DNA of 64,000 nucleotides from Saprospiraceae bacterium (GCA_016711125.1 JADJTQ010000002.1:372001-436000); one strand, 5' to 3'. Shown: positions 19,214-29,701, counted from the stretch's first letter. Numbers and translations are program-made. The notes: generated by a model from the letters alone, not told the origin.

Positions 19214-20975
19214 TTAGAATTCGTTCCATCTTCGACGCAGGTTCCATCTTATCCCTCCACCGATGTAAGAAGATTTTTGATTGCGGATGGTAAGTGCGCT
19301 TTCCTCTTTACGATATTGGTAAAATACATCCAAAAAGAGACCATGTTTGATCTGGTAGCTCAGATCGAAGCCCAACATACCGATATCGGTCTTTATTCCC
19401 TGTAGTATTTCATTATTGTAATCTTGTACCCGGCCGTCATTTGCAAGTAAAATATTAGATCCCCAATTTAAGGTATCCTGATCCTCTCCGGTACGCATAG
19501 TCAACGCACGCAAGGTAAAAAACCAGTGCCAGCCCTGCTGATAAGTGACTTTGACAATACTTTCTCTAAAATTAGCTCCCAGGGGATGCGCCAAACTCTG
19601 GCTATAGTGACTGTAGTGAGCTATGCCAGCATTATGTGAATAAGTATAGGGCCTTGCCACATTATATTCAACCTGTGCATCTAAATGCGAAATACCCAGT
19701 AAATCGAAAGATTTAATCCCCACTTGAAATGCATATTTGTTGGCCCACCATCCGCTTTTGGCTCTGATCTCTCCTATTTTAAATTCATCCAGAATAAACT
19801 GACTATACAGTGATACTTTTCTCCATAGATTATATTTGATATCTAGCCCCAGGAGCACATTGTCCGGACTACCAATTGATCCTTCTACCGTTCTGTATAG
19901 TATTACGGGATTCAAATATTGTAATTCAAATTGGTTCTCTCGAGCGAAGACAACCGTCTCAAATAGACTTATGTAAAGATTCTTCAAGATATTCAAGCTG
20001 AGATAGTGCGCTGCGAAGTATTTCTTGGGCAACAAATGATCTCCCCTCATCCTTCTTTCCTGCAAAAGCTCTCCAAAGATATTTTGGTAGTGAAACTTCA
20101 AACCCTGGTATTTAGCTTCAAATAAAAATAATCTGTTGTGAAGTCAGACAAGAACAAAGAACGTATACCGCTACCTAAAAAATGCCGACCATGGCCCAAC
20201 TCCAATTCCACATGCTTGGAAATGCTAGTTCCAACATAGGCATTGGCTAATAGAAAGTCAACACCATTTTCAATTTCAAAACACTGCTAACATATGGCTT
20301 GTAGAAGCCTGCTCCAGGAACTGCCGAAAATTTTAAACGGAAATCATTTACATAGTTAGGATATCGTGCCTGGCTTTCTAAAATATCAGTATGAAAATAT
20401 ACTTTCTGGTCGACCGACCCCCGGATAGAAATACCTCTCTGATTCTCGAAAAGCAATACGTCTTCTACACGGTCTTTAGCAAGTCTAAAGTTGAGCAGCG
20501 GAATGACCCTAAGCGAGAAATCACCTGCATTCACTTCAAATAAATTTGCTGGCGTCCTATAAAAATGTTTTAAAATAGGTCTTTTACTTATTCGCGGTGC
20601 TAGTGTTTCCTGCGATTCACTCTTAAACGTGTAGAATAATCCACTGGAATCAATAAATTGTTTTTCGAGAAGTTCCGTTTCCTTCTGCTTTGCCCATTCA
20701 TTATTCTGATCAAGTAACCACTGGAGGTCAAGCATTTCCGGTTGACTACGATCCGGATAAAGAGAATCAACCGCTTCTACGAGTACCGCGACATCTTTTC
20801 GTGAAACACCCTTGATGGTAAAATGTAAATCAGTGGGGTTTTCAAATAAAACATCTAGTCGGTCCAACCAGTGGTAGGTCGATTCATCCAAGGGCAAGTA
20901 TGGGCTCTGGCCCTCAACCGAGCACGAAATCATCAGAACTACCAGAAGTGATAAATACTTAATGGCTTTTCTCAA
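19214..20975 (-). CDS. Wzi-like capsule assembly outer-membrane protein (frame broken by two missing bases)
   Basis: With two bases restored this is 587 residues, starting with a signal peptide (MRKAIKYLSLLVVLMISC...). The middle and C-terminus form a beta-barrel of alternating strands. Conserved stretches of the capsule-assembly Wzi family are seen, including GISIRGSVDQKVYFHTDILESQ and, in the restored part, VELELGHGRHFLGSGIRSLFLSD. Break 1 is in AAAA 20278-20281; one more base gives SSVFEIENGVDFLLANAYVG. Break 2 is near C 20099; one more base gives NTRVWKFHYQNIFGELL. The span is two bases short of a multiple of three. It presumably anchors or assembles surface polysaccharide in the outer membrane. 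It lies 6 bp after lpxK and is probably in the same operon. Confidence 0.8.
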
Positions 20976-20981
20976 TTGCTT

Positions 20982-22046
20982 TTATGATTTAAATTCAAGG
21001 AGATAGTCTTTAATAATCTCCTGAAACTGAGGTTCATCTCCTAAAAAAGAAACGAAAGCCGGTAGCACAAAAACCGGAATTTGTTCATTTCGTAAATAAT
21101 CCAAATGTTTTTCTAATCTCATCGCATCTTTTTCAGTTGTAATGATGATTTTGTTTTCCACCTGCATTGACTCAAATTGACTTTTCAATTGTGCGATTTC
21201 ATAGCTTGTGAAGTCGTGATGATCCTCGTACTCAAGTATCTTAACGGAAGATACTTGACTATCCAGGTAGTCTAATAAGAAATCCGTATTAGCTAAGGCA
21301 CAAATAACAAGTGCATGCATATTTGCCTGAAGATTAACTTCTAATTGAGGATACAAAAGGTGGTATAGCGGTTTATAATGGTAGGTGGTGAAAAATATAC
21401 GTTGCTTTTCAAGCAATTTTATTCTTTGTTGAATGCTATTTTTTTCATCAGAAGTAAGTTGCAGTGGACATTTAGTGACCAGCACAATATCCGCTCTTTT
21501 ATATGCATTGCGCCATTCCCTCAACCTCCCCATAGGAATTAGAAAATCAGCTGTGAATAGTCTACTATATTCGGTGAGCAAGATATTGATACCCGGTTTG
21601 ACAGCTCTATGTTGAAAAGCATCATCGAGTAAGATCAATTGGGCCTCCGGGTTGAGAGAAATGATCTTTGGGATACCCAAAACACGGCTTTCTGAAACAT
21701 AAATAGAAGATGCAGGAAATTTTCTTTTATACTGAAGAGGTTCATCGCCAACTTGATCTGCATTATTTTGGGCTATCACTTTTAAGAATCCTTTGGTCTT
21801 TCTTTTATAGCCCCTGCTTAACACAACCAGATTAATATACTGATTGAGCCATTGGATAAAATATTCTACATGGGGTGTTTTTCCTGTCCCTCCCATGGTG
21901 AGATTTCCAATTGAAATAATCGGTATATTAAAACTTACTTCTTTCAGAATGCCATATCTATATGCCACGTTTCTAACGGATACTCCAATGCCATAAAGCA
22001 AAGCAAAAGGTACCATCATGATCCTAAATAAAATATTTTGTATCAT
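20982..22046 (-). CDS. lpxK: Tetraacyldisaccharide 4'-kinase LpxK
   Basis: The 354-residue protein matches LpxK, which phosphorylates the 4'-position of the lipid A disaccharide at the cytoplasmic face of the inner membrane. An N-terminal hydrophobic anchor (residues 4-25) precedes the P-loop SIGNLTMGGTGKTPHVEY (about 45-62). VLSRGYKRKTKG, VGDEPLQYKRK, ILLDDAFQHRAVKPGINILL and ITTEKDAMRL are family signatures. It sits 1 bp after the DUF2851 gene and 6 bp before the Wzi-like gene, so lipid A synthesis, a surface-polysaccharide protein and the Mre cell-shape genes appear to be transcribed together. Confidence 0.93.
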   Translation of the reverse strand: MIQNILFRIMMVPFALLYGIGVSVRNVAYRYGILKEVSFNIPIISIGNLTMGGTGKTPHVEYFIQWLNQYINLVVLSRGYKRKTKGFLKVIAQNNADQVGDEPLQYKRKFPASSIYVSESRVLGIPKIISLNPEAQLILLDDAFQHRAVKPGINILLTEYSRLFTADFLIPMGRLREWRNAYKRADIVLVTKCPLQLTSDEKNSIQQRIKLLEKQRIFFTTYHYKPLYHLLYPQLEVNLQANMHALVICALANTDFLLDYLDSQVSSVKILEYEDHHDFTSYEIAQLKSQFESMQVENKIIITTEKDAMRLEKHLDYLRNEQIPVFVLPAFVSFLGDEPQFQEIIKDYLLEFKS

Positions 22047-22047
22047 A

Positions 22048-23346
22048 TCAGGATTTTAATATTGAATTTCCAATAGCGCAAGAGAGGCATCTTTTTTGAT
22101 CACAATATTCATTCTTTAATTGTATCAGTGCCTGGGAGTCAAAAGCAGATCGAACTTCGAAATCTAAAGCTTGATATTTTTTTATAATTTGATTGGATTC
22201 GGGTGGTAGTTCATCGAGTAATCGCAAAGCCCGGTCTTGGAGCGACTCCTGCATATGAGTCTGACCATAATGAAATAAGAAGGGTATTACTGTATTAACA
22301 GCAATAAGTTCAATGGAGGCTTTACCTAGTTTCTTACTTTTTTTATCGGAAACCTGGTCTATAAGATAATGGGTTTTCCAATATGCAGAAACATCAGACT
22401 CAAACATATTGACAATTTCTTTGACGGACTGTACGGCCAGCATCTTGCTAAATAGATGAACGGTCTTATAGAACAAAACGGCGAATTGTGCAATACGAAT
22501 TGTAGGAAAATTTGCTGGTCTCATTCTGAGAAATTTCCATTGATGTGCATGCAGAGGAGTAAGGCTATACTTATTTTGCAAGTATTCGTACTCTGTTTTT
22601 AGCTCTCTGGCATACTCATCTTGGAAGTCTAATGTCAGAAATCCGGCTTGACCCAGGAGTAATGCTTCGAGTTGCTTTAGCTTATCCTTGTGTTTGATCA
22701 ATATCTTTCTTGGTAAAGAGATCATGAGCGATTCAAACGCATCTGCATTAACACTAAATCCAAAATTCCTCCCCAACATTCTATAAAAAGCCTCTTCCCA
22801 GTCGTGTTCTGTAGACCTTAGCACTTGTTCGATACGCTGTGTCCTATTTGCTAACCTTTCAACCAAGATTCGTTCGTACCATGCTCGAAGGGCCGGTTGA
22901 GAAATTGCACGTTCATTGCGTTGACAAGGTATCCATGATGCCGCTGCCATCAATTGACGATAGTGATTGATAATTGAGGGATTAATCCGATTTTCCAACT
23001 GGATGCAAGCAAGTTCTTCTCCATTTGGAAGATTTATTCTTTCATCTTCTTTGAAGACGACATGCAAGATTACATTCTGGAAAGCCTGATCCTCCTGATG
23101 CCGATGTCTTGACCAGTCGCTCGCATTGACGTGCATTTCAACATGTCCTACCCAGATCTGATCATCAATTTTGATCCTCGCATGTAAAAAATCCGGCCCT
23201 GAATCATAATTTCGAATGCCCGAATAGATAATCTGCACCGGCTGTCCCGTCGTGGTTTGAAGTTGGTCTAAATCAAAACTTTTTAACCTCCAGACATAGT
23301 AGAGCACATCTTCTTTTATTCTGTGAGATTCCGGGTAATTACTCAA
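22048..23346 (-). CDS. DUF2851 family protein
   Basis: The 432-residue protein matches the DUF2851 family found almost only in Bacteroidota: EDVLYYVWRLKSFDLDQL at the start, then IRNYDSGPDFLHARIKIDDQIWVGHVEMHVNASDW, and a C-terminal CDQKRCLSCAIGN cysteine cluster that may bind metal. The GPDFLHARI and GHVEMH stretches resemble a nuclease-like core, but no activity is established. The start codon overlaps the folA stop (ATGA around 23343-23346), indicating coupled translation. No signal peptide. Confidence 0.85.
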   Translation of the reverse strand: MSNYPESHRIKEDVLYYVWRLKSFDLDQLQTTTGQPVQIIYSGIRNYDSGPDFLHARIKIDDQIWVGHVEMHVNASDWSRHRHQEDQAFQNVILHVVFKEDERINLPNGEELACIQLENRINPSIINHYRQLMAAASWIPCQRNERAISQPALRAWYERILVERLANRTQRIEQVLRSTEHDWEEAFYRMLGRNFGFSVNADAFESLMISLPRKILIKHKDKLKQLEALLLGQAGFLTLDFQDEYARELKTEYEYLQNKYSLTPLHAHQWKFLRMRPANFPTIRIAQFAVLFYKTVHLFSKMLAVQSVKEIVNMFESDVSAYWKTHYLIDQVSDKKSKKLGKASIELIAVNTVIPFLFHYGQTHMQESLQDRALRLLDELPPESNQIIKKYQALDFEVRSAFDSQALIQLKNEYCDQKRCLSCAIGNSILKS

Positions 23347-23840
23347 TGATTTTTTTCAAAAATTTTAAAAGTGTAGCTATATCTATTTCTATCATCAGGT
23401 TCGTGATCTTCCTGACTCACCAATCTCCACTCAGTCACATTAAAATTCGGAAAAAAAGCATCCCCTTTATCGATAAGGAGATCTATTTCCGTCAGATAAA
23501 TACGATCTAACACAGGGATCGCCAAACTATAGATTTCGGATCCCCCGATGACAAATACTTCAGTTTCCTCATTCGCTGCAGCGATCTCCAAGGCCTCGTG
23601 CAATGAATGTGCCACCAATATTCCGGTTGCTGTATAAAATAGATCCCGGGTGATGACGATATTGGTACGAGCCTTTAATGGCACTCCCATAGATTCAAAA
23701 GTCTTTCTACCCATGGCTACGTGATGACCACGCGTAGTGTGCATGAAATACTTCATATCAGCAGGCAAATGCCATGGCAGATCATTGTCGACCCCAATGA
23801 CCCGATTTTTTGACATCGCCGCGATGGCAGAAACTATCAT
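23343..23840 (-). CDS. folA: Dihydrofolate reductase
   Basis: The 165-residue protein is the normal length for chromosomal DHFR, which reduces dihydrofolate with NADPH to supply tetrahydrofolate. Visible motifs are IAAMSKNRVIGVDNDLPWHLPADMKYF (substrate pocket with acidic residue in the following helix), VAMGRKTFESMG (NADPH binding), VFVIGGSEIY (glycine-rich NADPH loop) and DRIYLTEID. It follows mrdA by 76 bp and overlaps the DUF2851 gene. Confidence 0.96.
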   Translation of the reverse strand: MIVSAIAAMSKNRVIGVDNDLPWHLPADMKYFMHTTRGHHVAMGRKTFESMGVPLKARTNIVITRDLFYTATGILVAHSLHEALEIAAANEETEVFVIGGSEIYSLAIPVLDRIYLTEIDLLIDKGDAFFPNFNVTEWRLVSQEDHEPDDRNRYSYTFKIFEKNH

Positions 23841-23916
23841 TGCGTAAAAATAGACAATATGATTGGGCTGCGTCGTCTTAGGATGGTCAATTCATAAGAA
23901 GCATTACGACTATTGC

Positions 23917-25751
23917 TTAATTTCCAGTGGCTAAAAGATTTACCTGGAGCATCTTTTCTTCGATCCAAAGCCGTGAGGGATCTATTTCGCCCTTAAGATA
24001 TCGCTCAACAAGTAAACTGGCGATAGGAGCGGCATAAGAACCTCCCCAACCCCCGTTTTCGATAAATACTGCAATGGCTATCTTCGGATTTTCCCTCGGG
24101 GCAAAGGCATAGAATACGGAATGGTCCTTACCATGAGGGTTTTCGGAGGTACCGGTTTTACCGCAAACTTCGACCCCTTTGATTTGTGCCACCCTTGAAG
24201 TACCCATACTTACAGAGAGCGCCATCCCTTCTATGACCGGGTCAAAATGTTTATCATCGATTTTTACCCGTTTGGGGTGAGGTATTCGTTAGCAAGCTGT
24301 ATTGAGGGTTCACTATATCCCTTGACGATATGTGGTCGAAAATAAAAACCTCTATTCCCGATGATGGCCGCCAGATTTGCCATCTGCAGAGTGGTAAGTT
24401 CTATTTCACCCTGACCAATGGCGTTTGATATAATGTACGTACTTCGCCAATCACCCTTATCCTCATAAATATCATCGTAATAATCACTATTGGGAATAAA
24501 TCCGGATTGTTCCTGAGATAAGTCGATTAGTAAGGGAGTGCCAAGTCCAAATTGATTCAGATATTCGGCGGTATGGTTCAAGCCAAGATCAGGATGTTCG
24601 AAACCATCTTCATTAACCAGATCCTGATATATCGTATAAAAATAGGTATTGCAAGATTCCTGGATTGCTCTAGTAATATTTCGAACACCTGGTGCAGCGT
24701 GACAACCCCACCTGGAGGATTTGTAAAAGTAACCGCCATTGCAGGTAATAAATCGATCTACCGTTATGACCCCTTCCTGTAAGGCTATCAAAGCAAGAAC
24801 TGGTTTAAATATCGAGCCGGGTGGATATTTTGCTTGTATGGTCCGGTTGAAAAAGGGTTTTAGGGTATCCGACTGCAACGAACTAAATGTTTTTTGCCGG
24901 TTTGAACTAACGCTCAATGATTGAGGATGATAGCTGGGACTACTGGCTAAAACTAAGACTTCACCTGTCGCTGGTTCGAGCGCTACAATGCCACCAATTT
25001 TATCTTTTAACAATTGCTCTGCATACCCCTGCAAATCGATATCTATCGAAGTTCGCAGATCAACGCCTGAAGTAGCTGATGCATCCCTTTGGCCCGACTC
25101 ATAAGAGCCTACCTTACGACCAAAGTTATCTTTCAGCTGAAACTCCATACCTTTTTCTCCTCTCAAATAACTTTCATAGGTGGCTTCGATACCACTGACC
25201 CCATAATAATCTCTTCTTTCATATCCTTCTCTCGATTCGATCACTTGTTGATCAACCTCGCTGATATAGCCAAGTGCATGTGCTGCATATGGAAATTGAT
25301 ATCCTCTTACACTCCTGACTTTTGAATTAAACCCAGGAAACTCATGCAATACTTCCTGCAATTGAGCATAGGTGATGGGATCAATCTTGTCCATAAATAG
25401 GAACGGTACATTGCGCGAAAATCTCACATCCTTAAAGTCTTTTTGGATGTTTTTGCGGAAGGTCTCCTTATCGATCTTTAATATCCTACATAGTTTTACG
25501 GTATCCAGGTCTGGTTTTACCAGGTTGGCGGTTACGTATAAGTCGTAGATTGGCTGGTTGAAAACGAGAAGCTTGCCATTGCGATCGTAGATCAATCCCC
25601 TTGAAGGTTGAACAACCTGTTTCTCAATGGTTGCTGCATCGGCCTTCACTCGATACGACTCATCAAAGAGCTGCATATAAGCCACCCGAAATAGCATAAT
25701 TAATCCCGTGAAGACGATTACACCTCTAATTATGAAACTTCTTTCTTCCAT
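23917..25751 (-). CDS. mrdA: Penicillin-binding protein 2, elongasome transpeptidase (frame broken by one missing base)
   Basis: With one base restored it is 611 residues, normal for PBP2. It has a short cytoplasmic start, a single N-terminal membrane helix (FIIRGVIVFTGLIMLFRVAYM), a dimerisation domain, and a transpeptidase domain with PGSIFKP (catalytic Ser about 311), SCN (about 366-368) and CGKTGTSENP (about 530-539). It cross-links peptidoglycan during lateral growth with MreB/C/D. The break is at TTT 24271-24273: a fourth T (A in the coding strand) gives LTPKRVKIDDKHFDPVIEGMA and joins the KTG part to the rest. Without it the protein would lack the essential KTG motif, which argues for a sequence error. 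The usual rodA partner does not follow. Confidence 0.93.
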
Positions 25752-25763
25752 ATTTTGGATTGA

Positions 25764-26285
25764 TCAACTCTTAGGATTGAAAATGATGACATACAAGCTT
25801 ATAAATACTATAGACGCAATAAAAGATGAGATTGTTTTTAGTAGAATCTGGAAAATTTGTGAGATCTGAAAAACTTCTATTGCAAAATACCAGAATAGAT
25901 GGAGTACTAAAAGGATAGAAACATAACGGGCAAACCAGTTCAGACCAAATTGAGCCCGGTTGGGAACAGCATTGATTTTGTAGCCGCCGCGAGGTTCGAT
26001 GGCTGATAAAACATATGGCCTGATAAAAGCAGTGAAAACGGAAGCGCTTGCATGTAATCCAGGTGTATCATAGAATACATCGATCGAAAGACCAAGCACA
26101 AAGCCAAGGGTGATTAGAAGCATTCGGCCGGTTTGAACCGGAAGGAGCATGATAAAAAGGGGATATATCGACAAATGAATATAGTTAAAATGCGCTCCAC
26201 CGATATTGATACGATGAAGGATTAATCCTTGAAGCAGGGTGATTAAAACAAACCGTAGTGCTATGCGAACAATGTGCGTGTCCAT
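25764..26285 (-). CDS. mreD: Rod shape-determining protein MreD
   Basis: The 173-residue integral membrane protein has about five hydrophobic helices (FVLITLLQGLIL, IYPLFIMLLPV, LLITLGFVLGLSIDVFYD, ILLVLHLFWYFAI, FIASIVFISLYVIIF). GLSIDVFYDTPGLHASASVF is the conserved MreD signature region. It lies between mreC (1 bp gap) and mrdA (12 bp gap). It forms the inner-membrane part of the elongasome with MreC and PBP2. Confidence 0.92.
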   Translation of the reverse strand: MDTHIVRIALRFVLITLLQGLILHRINIGGAHFNYIHLSIYPLFIMLLPVQTGRMLLITLGFVLGLSIDVFYDTPGLHASASVFTAFIRPYVLSAIEPRGGYKINAVPNRAQFGLNWFARYVSILLVLHLFWYFAIEVFQISQIFQILLKTISSFIASIVFISLYVIIFNPKS

Positions 26286-26286
26286 C

Positions 26287-27107
26287 TCAGTTGTTTTGTC
26301 CCTCCAGCTGTGATTGCTGTTTTGCGTACAAGTTTTTGATCACGTAAACATAGTGAGCCTGAGCCAAATCATTGGACAACTCTATGTCGATATCATAAAA
26401 GTTACTGCCTTGTTTTAGTTCAAAGTTTAAAATCTTACCGATTGCAATGCCTTGAGGAAAAAGCGCACTAAAACCACTGGTCACAATGGGGTCACCAATG
26501 ACCAGATCGGCATGTTTCGGAACATCACTAAGTTTAGCTCTTTGTGGATTCCCCCCAGGCCAGAATAATGTGCCAAAAAAATGATTACGCTGGAGGGCAA
26601 CGCTGATTTTAGAATCCCGATGCAATAGTGAAATACCTCTTGAATACCGCTGACTCACATCAGTAATGACTCCCATAATGCCATTAGTCTGAATAACGCC
26701 CATTCCCTTTTGAATCCCGTCTCTTTCTCCGACATTAAGCGTAAAATAATTGTCGAGATTTGCGATGGAGTTATTGATGACTCTGGCTGCAACCAAAGTA
26801 TATTGTTGGGTTAGATTAGAATCTATATGTGTTGATGCCGGACCGTATATTTCTTGAAAAGTCAAAGCCTGGGTACGAAGATTAGCGTTTTCCTGGGCGA
26901 GTTGATCAGCAACTTTTGCCAGATGGAAAAACTGAAAAACATTATCATATTTTTCAAGAATCCAACCAGACAGAGCACCTGATGACTTAAGAAAAATACT
27001 ATTTTGATGAGGATTGAAGCGAACAACGAGATTGAGGCAGAATATCTGCAATAGCAGAAAAAGGAGTACATATCCGTACCGATAGAGAAAAATAGAATAT
27101 TCTGCAT
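26287..27107 (-). CDS. mreC: Rod shape-determining protein MreC (start hidden by one missing base)
   Basis: The 273-residue protein starts at ATG 27107: MQNILFFLYRYGYVLLFLLLQ forms the N-terminal membrane anchor once the A-run 27088-27092 is given one more base. Without it the visible frame opens only at an internal Met (27051) and loses the membrane anchor. The rest is a coiled coil (about 65-95) and the periplasmic beta-domain with VINNSIANLDNYFTLNVGERDGIQKGMGVI, MGVITDVS, GDPIVTSG and FPQGIAIGKI. MreC links MreB to the PBP2 complex. The span is one base short of a multiple of three. Confidence 0.92.
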
Positions 27108-27125
27108 AAGGATTATGCTACCCTT

Positions 27126-28157
27126 TTACACACTTTTACGATCGATCAGAAAAGAGAATTTATCAGTGTTTCTTAATGCAAGACCAGTACCTCGTACCAC
27201 TGCTCTTAGCGGATCATCGGCTACGGTAACCGGAAGTTTTGTTTTGAGGGATATTCGCTTGCGCAAGCCTCTCAATAGTGCTCCACCACCAGTAAGATAA
27301 AGTCCGGTTTTATAGATATCGGAGGCTAATTCCGGTGGTGTGACTTCGAGTGCCTTTAAAATAGCCTCCTCAATTTTACTGATGCTACTATCAAGTGCTT
27401 CGGCTATTTCTTGGTATGTGATTGTTTCTTGTCTGGGTATCCCGGTCAGTAAATCCCTGCCATTGATCGCAAACGGTTCTGGCGGATTATCCAGTTCAGT
27501 AGAAGCTGAACCGACATTGATCTTCAACACTTCGGCAGTACGTTCACCGATCAAAAGATTGTGATTGCGTCGAAGATGATCGATTATATCCATGGTAAAT
27601 TCATCTCCAGCAGTGCGAATAGATTGTTCGCAAACAATGCCAGACAGAGCAATTACTGCTATTTCGGTAGTACCTCCACCGATATCAATGATCATATTAC
27701 CCACCGGCTCTTCTACATCCAAGCCAATACCTAAGGCTGCTGCCATGGGTTCATAAATCAAATAAGTCTCCTTGGAATCAACGTGATCAGCCGAGTCAAA
27801 TACCGCTCTTTTTTCTACTTCGGTTATCCCAGATGGGATGCAAATAACCATTTTCATGTGCGTAAAAAACCTCCTTTTCTGATCAATCATATTGATCATT
27901 CCCTCAATCATGCTCTCCGCGGCCTGAAAATCGGCGATAACCCCGTCTTTTAAAGGGCGCACCGTTTTGATATGTTCATGCGTTTTTTCATGCATTTGCA
28001 TTGCTCGAGAGCCTACTGCGATAGTTTCTCCCGTTCTTCGGTCGATTGCAACAATAGAAGGTTCTTCTACAACGATAACATCATCCTGTATAATTAGGGT
28101 ATTAGCAGTACCCAGATCAATAGCCAACTCCTGTGTAAAAAAATTGAAAAATTTCAT
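27126..28157 (-). CDS. mreB: Rod shape-determining protein MreB (actin-like)
   Basis: The 343-residue protein is the standard length for MreB, the cytoplasmic actin-like filament that positions the cell-wall elongation machine. ATP-site motifs are present: IDLGTANTLI (phosphate 1), MIDIGGGTTEIAV (phosphate 2) and LTGGGALLRGL (adenosine). EPMAAALGIG is also typical. It is the first gene of a minus-strand run continuing to mreC, mreD, mrdA, folA, DUF2851, lpxK and the Wzi-like gene, with small gaps or overlaps. Confidence 0.97.
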   Translation of the reverse strand: MKFFNFFTQELAIDLGTANTLIIQDDVIVVEEPSIVAIDRRTGETIAVGSRAMQMHEKTHEHIKTVRPLKDGVIADFQAAESMIEGMINMIDQKRRFFTHMKMVICIPSGITEVEKRAVFDSADHVDSKETYLIYEPMAAALGIGLDVEEPVGNMIIDIGGGTTEIAVIALSGIVCEQSIRTAGDEFTMDIIDHLRRNHNLLIGERTAEVLKINVGSASTELDNPPEPFAINGRDLLTGIPRQETITYQEIAEALDSSISKIEEAILKALEVTPPELASDIYKTGLYLTGGGALLRGLRKRISLKTKLPVTVADDPLRAVVRGTGLALRNTDKFSFLIDRKSV

Positions 28158-28310
28158 TTCAAGCTTTTAATCCTGCCTTAGCTTAAGCAAAGCCTATACC
28201 AGCTTCGCAAAAGAAACTAATTTTATTTAAACGAAGAAAATTTTGAGACGATTTAAATATATAGTTTTTACAAATATCATTAATTCATAATGTATTGGTT
28301 CTCAGTTGGT

Positions 28311-29570
28311 TTAGTGGATTATAACCTCACTTAAGTCTTGCTTGTTGAGGTATCTTTGTGCCATATGTTGAATGTCATGGCTGGACAATTCAGCAATTTT
28401 GCACAACAAGGTTGATGTAAAATCAAATGGACTATCTTCCGCAAGATTGTTTTTCACTACCTCTAAAGTCTGTATTGGCCCATCCAGCATGCTGAGCAGG
28501 TATCCACCCAAATAGTTTTTAACCATTTGTAATTCAGCTCCCGGAACTAACTCGTTTTGAAGAACTTCGATTTCGCGATAGATTTGACCCAAGGCCTTTT
28601 TGACATACTTCCGATCCGTTTCCAGACTAATGCTAAAGTATCCATCAAATTTTAGGGACTCCAGACTACTTTGGACCCCATAGGTAAATCCCCTACTTTC
28701 TCGGAGGTTCTTCATCAGTCTGGATCCAAAATAACCTCCAAGTATCGTATTGAGTACAAAAAATGCCGGCCAATCTGGGTGGTTTCGATTAAATAGTCGC
28801 CTACCTACTCGAATAGCCGATTGCGGCTTATTCATATTTTCGATGATGTGTGATGGCAATAATGCGTTGGTCTGTAATCTTGGTTCCGCAGGAATATCGG
28901 GTCCCTCCCAATCCTCAACAAGATCTTCGATCTGCTCCAAGAGCCTCTCAGACATACGCCCAGCGATAAACAATAGAGCATTTTTAGGGGTAAAGTATCT
29001 GCCGTGGTGCAACAATAAATCATCGCGATCAACAGCTCCATACATTGAAATGTCGCTGTTGTATCCATAAGGGTGATCTGCCCCAAAGTATTGTTCAGTA
29101 GCTTTGCGATATGCGATAACGTCATTATTTGATAAATCGACTGCCAATCTTTGAATCGTCCTGTTTTTGAAAAGTTGAAGCTCTGCAGCATCAAAAGAAG
29201 GTTGTCGTATAATCTCGATTAAAGTTGGAAGCAAGTGTGTGACATGCTTGGTCAAGCAAGTCAATTGAAGGCTAATATGATCAAACGAAAATGGTGAAGA
29301 AATGGTAGCCCCGCGATGATCAACAGCATCAGCAATCATAGCAGCGGCTTGCCCCAGTGTACCTTCCTTGATTGTGCTGGCCAGGGTGGCAGCGGTAAGA
29401 CGTTTATGCTCAAAGGGTCTTCCAGCCAAAAACATTAAATCAATTTTGCAGACCTCCTGACTCCCTCCCTCCAGGATAAAAGACTTCAACCCATTACCAA
29501 AAGCACTGCTTCGGGGCTCAGGAAAATCGATGCGATCTACTTGAAAATGGGGTGGGTAGTTAGTTGTCAT
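28311..29570 (-). CDS. M16 (insulinase/pitrilysin) family protein lacking the HxxEH zinc motif
   Basis: The 419-residue protein shows the two-domain M16 fold: an N-terminal half (LMFLAGRPFEHKRLTAATLASTIKEG...FDHISLQLTCLTKH, FKNRTIQRLAVDLSN) and a C-terminal half with the substrate-binding pattern LNTILGGYFGSRLMKNLRESRGFTYGVQSSL. The place of the inverted zinc motif HxxEH holds LTAATLASTIKEG, so metal ligands and catalytic Glu are missing. Such members are normally the non-catalytic partner of an active M16 subunit encoded next door, but no such gene is nearby. No signal peptide is seen. It probably acts in a peptidase complex with a partner elsewhere (inference). Confidence 0.87.
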   Translation of the reverse strand: MTTNYPPHFQVDRIDFPEPRSSAFGNGLKSFILEGGSQEVCKIDLMFLAGRPFEHKRLTAATLASTIKEGTLGQAAAMIADAVDHRGATISSPFSFDHISLQLTCLTKHVTHLLPTLIEIIRQPSFDAAELQLFKNRTIQRLAVDLSNNDVIAYRKATEQYFGADHPYGYNSDISMYGAVDRDDLLLHHGRYFTPKNALLFIAGRMSERLLEQIEDLVEDWEGPDIPAEPRLQTNALLPSHIIENMNKPQSAIRVGRRLFNRNHPDWPAFFVLNTILGGYFGSRLMKNLRESRGFTYGVQSSLESLKFDGYFSISLETDRKYVKKALGQIYREIEVLQNELVPGAELQMVKNYLGGYLLSMLDGPIQTLEVVKNNLAEDSPFDFTSTLLCKIAELSSHDIQHMAQRYLNKQDLSEVIIH

Positions 29571-29644
29571 GGCTGGATAATCTATACGTATGATTCATTT
29601 TTCAAATAAGGAGCGCTAAGTTTAAAAAATGAAAGGGAATCATT

Positions 29645-29652
29645 TACTTTTG
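29645..29652 (+). promoter_or_regulatory. Candidate -7 box for dnaN
   Basis: TACTTTTG fits TAnnTTTG, about 50 bp before the dnaN start. The expected -33 position holds TTTA rather than TTTG. Confidence 0.45.
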
Positions 29653-29701
29653 TCACTAGTTAATCATATCTACTCCTAAAAAGTAGCAACGTTTCTTTTA
29701 T

